DNA of 13,312 nucleotides. Origin: an uncultured Eubacteriales bacterium. Its GTDB lineage: Bacteria; Bacillota; Clostridia; Lachnospirales; Anaerotignaceae. A model generated the notes under the pieces. That model saw only the letters and a program-made list of their open reading frames with translations. It was not told where the DNA came from and made no database searches. The position numbers and the translations under genes are program-made. The stretch lies in assembly GCA_934256695.1 (NCBI GenBank), contig CAKQPE010000050.1, forward strand, positions 1 through 13,312, written 5' to 3'. How positions within the stretch are numbered: position 1 is the first letter of the stretch; each line of letters starts with the position of its first letter. Below are positions 7,343-13,312 of the stretch, piece by piece.

Positions 7343-8419
7343 TTATTCTATGATATTCAAAGTGAAATTTTTATCCAATAAATTAAAATCATTGGCAATG
7401 TTTTTTGATACATATATATTGCTGTCATTGCCAATAAGTATTATGTCAAAATCACTTCTATTTTTATGCCAGAAGTCAACAGCCTTGTCTTTTCCCATTA
7501 TAAAAAGTGTTGTGGAGTATGCATCGGCGAGGGCAGCATCTTTGCTGATTATGGTTGCAGAGGCAAGGTCTGTGTCGGCAGGTGCGGCTGTTTTAGGATC
7601 CATTATGTGGTGATATGTTTTTCCGTTTTGCTCAAAATATCTTTCGTAAGCTCCGGATGTTATTACGGCACAGTCGGAAATTTCAAGAGAAGCGGCATAA
7701 TCTCCGTCTGAAAATGGATTTTGTACGGCTATTTTCCATTTTGAACCGTCGGGCTTTAAACCTATTGTCTGTACATTTCCACCTAATGAAACAACGGCAC
7801 TTTTTATTCCCATGTTTTTCATTAAAGTGCATATTTTGTCGGAGGTATATCCCTTTGCCACAGCACCCAGATCAATAAGCATATCTTTGTCTCCGAGAGT
7901 TACAGCTTTTGTACTTTCGTTAACAGCTATTTTGTCGGAGTCAATATGTTTTTTTAATTCCTCAAGAACCGTATTGTCGGGAACTTTATATTCTCCGGTA
8001 GTAAAACCCCATTCACGTACAACAGGATATATTGAAATATCAAGTATTTTTCCTGTTTTATGGTAAAAATCAATACTTCTTTTTATCAGATTAAAGGTAT
8101 CGTCAGAAAGAACGGCACTTTTGTCTTTATTTAATTTGTATATTTCGCTGTTTTCGTCAGTGGTGGAAAACAGTTTTTCAAGACGGTATATTTCTTTTTC
8201 TGTTTCCAAAACGGCTTTTTCGCTGTCTTTTCCGTAGGCGGTAATATCCATTACCGTATCCATGGCAAATATTTCTGATGAAAATTTATCGTTATCGGCA
8301 ATTTCGGCAACAGAAACAGAGCTTGTTTTTAAGTTAGTCTGGGAACCTGTACAGCCGGAAAAAAGTGAAACCGAAACAGCCGAAAAAATAAGAAATTTCA
8401 GTATTTTTTTAATAAGCAT
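7343..8419 (-). CDS. apbE: ApbE-type FAD:protein FMN transferase lipoprotein
   Basis: This 358-residue protein belongs to the ApbE family, which moves FMN from FAD onto a threonine of exported redox proteins. The N-terminus is a lipoprotein signal with Cys23 after LFSG, so it should be anchored on the outer face of the membrane. Family motifs appear in order: FAMDTVMDITAYG (51-63), DISIYPVVREWGF (127-139), IDLGAVAKGYTSDK (182-195), SLGGNVQTIG (211-220), SGAYERYF (255-262), HHIMDPKT (270-277) and DAALADAYSTT (294-304). Asp299 and Thr303 fit the Mg-binding pair. Length is normal. AAGGAG (8437-8432 on the minus strand) lies 12 bases before the ATG. It is divergent from the SLH gene and convergent with lcdB. 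Usual partners are RnfG/RnfD, NqrC or FMN-binding-domain proteins, none of which is in this window; the adjacent SLH protein is a candidate substrate. Confidence 0.94.
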   Translation of the reverse strand: MLIKKILKFLIFSAVSVSLFSGCTGSQTNLKTSSVSVAEIADNDKFSSEIFAMDTVMDITAYGKDSEKAVLETEKEIYRLEKLFSTTDENSEIYKLNKDKSAVLSDDTFNLIKRSIDFYHKTGKILDISIYPVVREWGFTTGEYKVPDNTVLEELKKHIDSDKIAVNESTKAVTLGDKDMLIDLGAVAKGYTSDKICTLMKNMGIKSAVVSLGGNVQTIGLKPDGSKWKIAVQNPFSDGDYAASLEISDCAVITSGAYERYFEQNGKTYHHIMDPKTAAPADTDLASATIISKDAALADAYSTTLFIMGKDKAVDFWHKNRSDFDIILIGNDSNIYVSKNIANDFNLLDKNFTLNIIE

Positions 8420-8473
8420 AGTATTTAAGAACTCCTTTTTTAACGTATAATTAGCGTGTACTAATATAGATTA

Positions 8474-8502
8474 ATCATAATTAATAGACTTTATTTTGTC
8501 AA
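8474..8502 (-). promoter_or_regulatory. Promoter of apbE
   Basis: On the minus strand there is a consensus -35 TTGACA (8502-8497), a 17-base spacer and a -10 TATGAT (8479-8474). Transcription would start near 8467, giving a leader of roughly 48 bases. It is one of the best promoter matches in the window. Confidence 0.78.
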
Positions 8503-8524
8503 TAAAAATTATTAAAAAGCGATG

Positions 8525-8562
8525 TTGACTTTAAATTTTGATTGTGTCATACTATTTATAAT
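8525..8562 (+). promoter_or_regulatory. Probable promoter region of the SLH-protein gene
   Basis: TTGACT (8525-8530) is a good -35 element. At 17 bases the -10 would be CATACT (8548-8553). A better TATAAT lies at 8557-8562 but is too far from this -35 and has no good -35 of its own, so the exact -10 is uncertain. The -35 lies only 22 bases from that of the divergent apbE promoter. Confidence 0.4.
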
Positions 8563-8576
8563 TAGTTAAAACTAAT
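8561..8576. promoter_or_regulatory. Inverted repeat in the SLH-gene leader, possible operator
   Basis: ATTAGTT (8561-8567) and AACTAAT (8570-8576) form a perfect seven-base inverted repeat with a two-base centre. It overlaps the last base of the possible TATAAT and precedes the ribosome binding site AAGGAG (8603-8608). It could be a regulator site, but a short A+T-rich inverted repeat can arise by chance. Confidence 0.3.
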
Positions 8577-8618
8577 ATATAATAAGTTATGGTAATTTAT
8601 ATAAGGAGTGATTATTAA

Positions 8619-11600
8619 ATGAAACGAAAGTTTTGTGAAGCAATCATAAAAAGCAGAAAGTCAGCAGCAGTTGCTTTGGCGGCTGTCATGACTGTTGGAA
8701 GTATTCCGGCATACGGTTCGGACACAACACTTGTAAAGGATATGCCTTCAAACTGGGCAAAGGAAGCTGTTGAGAAGGCAGTATCAAACGATATTTTAAC
8801 AGGCTATGAAGGCTATGTAAGACCTTTTGATAACATTAACAGAGCCGAAATATCGGTAATAATAAATAAGATTACTGCGGCGAAAAAAGAAGCTGATATT
8901 TCTTCTGTAAGTGATGTAAAAGAAGAAGATTGGTTCTATTCGGCAATGGCAAAAATTGTTCACTCCGGAATAATGACAGGTTCGGGTAATGAACTTATGC
9001 CGACAAAAAATGCTTCAAGAGAAGAAGCAGTTGTTCTTATTGCAAGACTTCTCAATCTTGAAAACGGAGATATATCTGTACTGGACAAGTTTTCCGACTC
9101 AGATAAAATAAGTGACTGGGCTAAGCCTTTGGTTGCGGCTATGGTTCAGGAGGGATATTTAAATGGTGACGGAGATTTATTAAATCCTTCAGCACCTGTT
9201 ACGAGAGCGGAATTTGTACAGATACTTTCCAATATTGCAGATGAGTTTGTATTTACAGACGGTGCGGTTGTAAACGGCAGCGGAAAAACCGTTTTTGTAG
9301 CGGCAGACAACGTAACAATAAAGGGTGATGTAGAAGGCAGTGTTATCATAGGTGACGGTGCTGGAAAAGTTACTCTTGACGTAGCAAAAGTTTCGGGTGA
9401 CGTTGTTTCAAGAGGCGGAAGCCTTGAGTTTAAAGACTCTGCCGTAGAAGGCAAGGTTGTTATAAACAACAGTAACGGTACAACGGGAATCGAAATAGAC
9501 GAAAATTCAACAATAAATACCGTTGAAGCCGATACTGATTATTCATCTTCAAAAGACATTGCAAACGTAACAGGAAACGGAGAAAATGTTTACGGCAAGG
9601 AAGACGAAAAGCCTGACGAAAAAGCCGAAAGCAAAGAAGAAAAAACGGAAACAAATAAAAATACTTCTTCCGGCGGCGGTTCTTCAAGTGGCGGTTCTTC
9701 CGGCGGAAGCTCATCAAGTTCATCGTCTTCTGACAGTGATTCCGAAAGCGAAAATAAAAATAAGCTTGTTTATGCCTATGCGGCAGTACCTTATAACGAA
9801 TACTGGAGCAGTGAAGATATATTTAATGCAGGAGACAATTCATCATCAGACGATCCTGACAGAGTTCTTACTGACAAGAGCGGAAACGTAACAGGTTATG
9901 AATATGACAGAGGTGGCTTTGACGCAGTAACAAGAGCAACAACAAACCATGGTCTCCACAGAGGAAGCTATCAGCAGATATTGACAGTATATGATACAGA
10001 AGGAACTGCATATAAGGTTTCCTATTGGGACGGAAACAATGTTTTCTATACAACAGACGGACAGAAGGTTGACTTTAACAGCAAGGCAAAGACAGTAAAC
10101 GGCAAAACATTTGATTATTCTGTTTTAAGCGGAATTAAGTATGTTCCTGTTGCCGTAAGAGCAAAAGATTTTGATGACTTTAAAAAGTCATATGATGTAG
10201 TAGAAAACGGCGGAACACTCAGAGGTGGCTATGGTGAACAGGCACTTGAGGAGTATGAAGTTATTGCCGATGTAAACAGCAATACAAACGGATTAAAGAC
10301 TGTAACGAGAAACGGTAACGGCTGGACATTCGGAGAAAGACAAAACGGAACAGGCTCCGGCATTAAAGACAGTTCACTTGCAAAAGTCGAAGGAATTAAA
10401 ACTACAGTTAAAGAATACAGCGGTTCGTTTGGTGAGTTTATAAAGGTTATACTTGATGATGACGCAAGCGGTGCAAACTACGGCCCGCTTGGAGAAAAAA
10501 TGCAGACTGTAGAGTGGACATATTACGGCAACGACAGTACATATTCAACACCTGTAAGAAAATTCGGTACAAAGTTTGCGGCAGATGACTGGATGCATAA
10601 ATCAATGGGTATTCAGCTTGGTCTTACGGAGTCTGCAAGATTTGAACTTCCCGAAGGATATGACGGAACAGGTTATTGGGCACTTACGGTTTATGCTCTC
10701 GGATATGAGGATTATACAACCAAGTTTGAGGTTACATCAGACAATATAGACTCAATAAAGAATGTATCATCTGTAGTTGTAGACGGAAAAGAAGTCCTTT
10801 CTGATAAAGTAAAGGCAGGAGATGTCCTTAATACAAACGGCACACCTAAGTTTACAAACACAGATGTGTTTGCAGAGGGCGAAGATGATGCATATGTTAT
10901 AACCGTTACAAAGAAAGACGGAAGCAGTGAAACAAAAATAGTAGGCGATACATCTGCAAAAGGCTGGGCAGGAAACTACGAAACATGGCAGAAATATATT
11001 ACTCCAGATGAAGAAACAGCCGAAAATTATCCTTACCTTGATACAGTATGGGATTTGGCATATGACGGATATATAAATGCTTTTACGGCGGCAGGCATGG
11101 GAGATATTATTAAGAAACAGTATCCTGATACAGCTTCTCTTAAAAAATATTGGTCTGATATGACAAGTACAACATCAGATGAAAATTCAAAGGCTGTAAC
11201 TCTTATTTCCGGCGAAAAAGACGGTAATAACTACAGGCTTACATGGAGAGCGACAGGCGGAGAACTTCTTGCAACAGATACATATAAAATAACAGGCATT
11301 ATGGGCAACGGTTTTGAAGGCTCAAAAACATATGTGCTTACAGCCGACACATTAGCAGAAGGAAATCCGTTTAAATATTTTGTAACTATGAAACCGGGAA
11401 TGGAAGGAACAGAAGAAGAGCCTGTTGCAGGTCATTTCCATTACCAGTACGGCAGCAGCCTTGACAATCTTTTAATAAATGGTCAGATTAACAATACAAA
11501 AGATAAGAACCTTAAAAACGGCAAATGGTATGCCACAATGACAGACGCATACGCAAGCGATATAGCAAAATACAATGTAATTCTCGGTATGCACAGAGCA

Positions 11601-13208
11601 GAAAAGTGGAGCAGTCTGCCGGAAGAAGGTAACGGTTTTATAAATGTTCTCGGAACAATGTATTATTATTCAGATGAAGAGGATATTACTGTAAACGGAA
11701 AAACAGTAAAAGGCACAAAGATTGGTGATACAGATATTTATTACTATGCAAAAACACCGCTTACAGGTTATATTTACGGTACAGCCAATGTTCCTTATGC
11801 AGACTTCTATAACGGAGAAATAAATAATGTTTCTGCTCCTGCAAATGAAAGCATAGTAACAAAAACTGACAGTGTTGCAGATTTAAGAACAGAAGACGGC
11901 GGATATGACGCTGTTTCATCTGCTACAACAATTAAGTGGTCAAAGTTTAAAGGATCATATTCGGAAAGTAATGATGACGGCACAGGCGGCAAAATACTTG
12001 GTGTAAAATCACCTGTAAGAATTGACGCAAATGTTTATGCACAGTTAAAAATTCTTGCCGCCAACAAGGTAGAAGGAACAAACAGCCTTATTGATATTGC
12101 AAAGAGCATTACAGACATAAGTACAACACCGTCGAAACAGTATAAGACAGTTTATGCTGACGGAACTGTTTCCGCAATGCAGAATAACGGAGCAGATGCA
12201 CTTTCACATGGTGATATTTCAATATCGGTAACTGATAATTCATCTTGGGGCAGCTACGAATTTAAGGTAACAGGACTTCCTACGGAATTAAGTGCAGAGG
12301 AAAATCTTCTCGGTGTAGTTCTGACCGACAGTGACGGCAAGAAATATGGCTTAAAGCATGGTGATAACATATACTATAAAAAAATAGGTAAATTTGCTTT
12401 TGCTATAGAAGAAATGACAGAACCTCACGGAAATTCATTGCAGTATAAGCGTTTTGAAGGCTTGGACGGCAAGAGAATAACAAACGTAAGATATATTGTA
12501 AACGGCTATCAGGATATAAGCGTTAATACTGACATTTATCTTAAAGAACACGTAACTGATCCGCAGATAACAGCAACAGCTGAACCGGTAACAGCTGAAG
12601 GTGAAACATTCAATATTACACTTGATACATCTGCACTTCCGGAAAGTTATGACGCTTCACTTGCAAGCGTGTCAAAAGACGGAGTAACACTTGTAAACGA
12701 TACAAACTATACTTCATCTAAAGACGGAAAGACAATAACAATTACTCTTAAATCGGGAACAACTGCAAGCGGAAAAAAAGGTGATTCCACAACCGTAGGC
12801 GAAGGCACATACACAATGGTAATTTCCGACACAAACGAAGAAGGATATGCGGCAATAAAGAATATTACCTGTGAAGCAAAAGCGGCAGAACAGTTACAGA
12901 CATATGCAATATCTGTAATCGAAGTTCCTGTTGAAGAACCGATAATTGAAAAGCCTGTAGTTGATGAAACTCCTGTTGACGAAGTTATTACACAAGAGCC
13001 AACAGAGGAAGCTCCGGCAGATGAAACAATATCAGAAGAACCTGCACAAAGCCCGGAAGAAAGCAAAACTACAGAGGAAACAACTGTTGATGAAAACAAT
13101 ACAATAGATTCAGCAGGAGAAACAATTATAGAAACTATAGAAACTACAAATTCCGAAACAAAGGAAGAAGCGGAATCTGTAGTTGAAACAGTAACAACAG
13201 AAGAATAA
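8619..13208 (+). CDS. Giant S-layer-homology protein with two Tp47-like modules and a ZinT-like region
   Basis: This 1529-residue secreted protein has a signal peptide (residues 1-33, cleavage near AYG). Three SLH domains (about 41-85, 98-145, 158-208) should attach it to cell-wall polymers. Residues 215-310 are beta-repeat-like (VTIKGDVEGSVIIGDG). A charged then Gly/Ser-rich linker spans 327-382. Module 1 (about 384-775) resembles Treponema pallidum lipoprotein Tp47: YAYAAVPYNEYW, GGFDAVTRATTNHG, YVPVAV, NTNGLKT, YYGNDSTY, FGTKFAADDW, ALGYEDY. Residues about 780-985 resemble zinc-binding ZinT, with GHFHYQYG (938-945). Module 2 (about 1048-1310) repeats the Tp47 start (YGTANVPYADFY, GGYDAVSSATT). 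A beta domain (about 1315-1420) and an acidic Glu/Thr tail follow, with no LPXTG motif. AAGGAG at 8603-8608 sets the start. It is monocistronic. Tp47 is a penicillin-binding lipoprotein, but the function here is unknown. Confidence 0.9.
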   Translation: MKRKFCEAIIKSRKSAAVALAAVMTVGSIPAYGSDTTLVKDMPSNWAKEAVEKAVSNDILTGYEGYVRPFDNINRAEISVIINKITAAKKEADISSVSDVKEEDWFYSAMAKIVHSGIMTGSGNELMPTKNASREEAVVLIARLLNLENGDISVLDKFSDSDKISDWAKPLVAAMVQEGYLNGDGDLLNPSAPVTRAEFVQILSNIADEFVFTDGAVVNGSGKTVFVAADNVTIKGDVEGSVIIGDGAGKVTLDVAKVSGDVVSRGGSLEFKDSAVEGKVVINNSNGTTGIEIDENSTINTVEADTDYSSSKDIANVTGNGENVYGKEDEKPDEKAESKEEKTETNKNTSSGGGSSSGGSSGGSSSSSSSSDSDSESENKNKLVYAYAAVPYNEYWSSEDIFNAGDNSSSDDPDRVLTDKSGNVTGYEYDRGGFDAVTRATTNHGLHRGSYQQILTVYDTEGTAYKVSYWDGNNVFYTTDGQKVDFNSKAKTVNGKTFDYSVLSGIKYVPVAVRAKDFDDFKKSYDVVENGGTLRGGYGEQALEEYEVIADVNSNTNGLKTVTRNGNGWTFGERQNGTGSGIKDSSLAKVEGIKTTVKEYSGSFGEFIKVILDDDASGANYGPLGEKMQTVEWTYYGNDSTYSTPVRKFGTKFAADDWMHKSMGIQLGLTESARFELPEGYDGTGYWALTVYALGYEDYTTKFEVTSDNIDSIKNVSSVVVDGKEVLSDKVKAGDVLNTNGTPKFTNTDVFAEGEDDAYVITVTKKDGSSETKIVGDTSAKGWAGNYETWQKYITPDEETAENYPYLDTVWDLAYDGYINAFTAAGMGDIIKKQYPDTASLKKYWSDMTSTTSDENSKAVTLISGEKDGNNYRLTWRATGGELLATDTYKITGIMGNGFEGSKTYVLTADTLAEGNPFKYFVTMKPGMEGTEEEPVAGHFHYQYGSSLDNLLINGQINNTKDKNLKNGKWYATMTDAYASDIAKYNVILGMHRAEKWSSLPEEGNGFINVLGTMYYYSDEEDITVNGKTVKGTKIGDTDIYYYAKTPLTGYIYGTANVPYADFYNGEINNVSAPANESIVTKTDSVADLRTEDGGYDAVSSATTIKWSKFKGSYSESNDDGTGGKILGVKSPVRIDANVYAQLKILAANKVEGTNSLIDIAKSITDISTTPSKQYKTVYADGTVSAMQNNGADALSHGDISISVTDNSSWGSYEFKVTGLPTELSAEENLLGVVLTDSDGKKYGLKHGDNIYYKKIGKFAFAIEEMTEPHGNSLQYKRFEGLDGKRITNVRYIVNGYQDISVNTDIYLKEHVTDPQITATAEPVTAEGETFNITLDTSALPESYDASLASVSKDGVTLVNDTNYTSSKDGKTITITLKSGTTASGKKGDSTTVGEGTYTMVISDTNEEGYAAIKNITCEAKAAEQLQTYAISVIEVPVEEPIIEKPVVDETPVDEVITQEPTEEAPADETISEEPAQSPEESKTTEETTVDENNTIDSAGETIIETIETTNSETKEEAESVVETVTTEE

Positions 13209-13226
13209 GTTTTTAAAAGCCAAGTT

Positions 13227-13256
13227 AAAAAGCCTTCCTTTTTTGGAAGGCTTTTT
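13227..13256 (+). terminator. Terminator of the SLH-protein gene
   Basis: AAAAAGCCTTCC (13227-13238) pairs perfectly with GGAAGGCTTTTT (13245-13256) over a six-T loop, 18 bases after the stop codon. The second copy of the hairpin repeat begins directly after it. Confidence 0.95.
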
Positions 13257-13259
13257 GGC

Positions 13260-13312
13260 AATAAATATAAATTTATCGGACTGATTAAAACCGTGGGACT
13301 CTGTCCCACAAC
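13260..13312 (+). repeat. Second copy of the hairpin repeat, cut by the window end
   Basis: Bases 13269-13310 match 2752-2793 at 41 of 42 positions, the only difference being C13277 for T2760. The hairpin GTGGGAC, TCT, GTCCCAC (13293-13309) is included. Its left edge (13260-13274) is the exact complement of the right edge of the first copy (2982-2996), so it appears to start at a true element end. The rest lies outside the window. Confidence 0.88.

Noticed and set aside
7317..7878. Overlapping plus-strand open frames opposite apbE
   Set aside because: apbE is unmistakable on the minus strand with all family motifs, so these are antisense shadows.
9146..9469. 107-residue minus-strand open frame
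   Set aside because: It lies wholly antisense within the SLH gene, has no recognisable family and no ribosome binding site that I could find.
8619..13208. Canonical FMN-binding domain in the SLH protein
   Set aside because: The Dxx(S/T)xAT motifs are flavinylation-like, but the surrounding sequence matches Tp47 rather than the standard FMN-binding domain, and the Gly of the consensus is missing. I keep flavinylation only as a hypothesis.
12707..13309. 200-residue minus-strand open frame rich in Ser and Val
   Set aside because: It is the antisense of the acidic repeat tail of the SLH gene and crosses that gene's terminator. Its Ser/Val bias follows from complementing Glu/Thr codons.

Overview
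The window looks like chromosomal DNA from a low-GC, anaerobic, propionate-forming clostridium (Lachnospirales / Anaerotignum-like). The main grounds are an A+T-rich genome with AAGGAGG-type ribosome binding sites, a lactoyl-CoA dehydratase operon that matches my memory of the Anaerotignum (Clostridium) propionicum proteins, and a very large S-layer-homology (SLH) protein typical of a Gram-positive-type envelope. The species assignment is inference.

Layout, left to right. (1) 24-416: a small unrecognised acidic protein followed by a clear terminator. (2) 558-2767: a promoter and two overlapping genes for exported proteins, one with a copper-amine-oxidase-N-like fold and one beta-repeat-like; the second probably starts at TTG. 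(3) 2743-2996: a composite repeat made of six short hairpins arranged as two mirror-image three-hairpin arms. It overlaps the 3' end of the preceding gene. A second copy begins at 13260 and runs off the window, and a doubtful remnant lies near 7230. (4) 2997-3775: a gene-free, extremely A+T-rich stretch. (5) 3776-7202: a near-consensus promoter, then the activator (lcdC-like) and the two dehydratase subunits (lcdA-, lcdB-like), closed by a strong bidirectional terminator. (6) 7343-8419, minus strand: an ApbE-type flavin transferase lipoprotein. (7) 8619-13208: a 1529-residue secreted SLH protein carrying two Tp47-like modules around a ZinT-like region, ending in an acidic tail and a terminator.

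How the parts work together. The lcdCAB-type operon encodes the ATP-driven radical dehydration of a (R)-2-hydroxyacyl-CoA, most likely lactoyl-CoA to acryloyl-CoA. The CoA-transferase and acryloyl-CoA reductase needed to complete the pathway are not in this window. apbE and the SLH gene are divergent, with back-to-back promoter regions. Both Tp47-like modules carry a Dxx(S/T)xAT sequence resembling the flavinylation site that ApbE enzymes modify. I therefore propose, as inference, that this pair forms a surface-anchored flavoprotein and its maturation enzyme. The most unusual DNA-level feature is the mirrored hairpin element, whose two arms keep the same stems with different paired bases.
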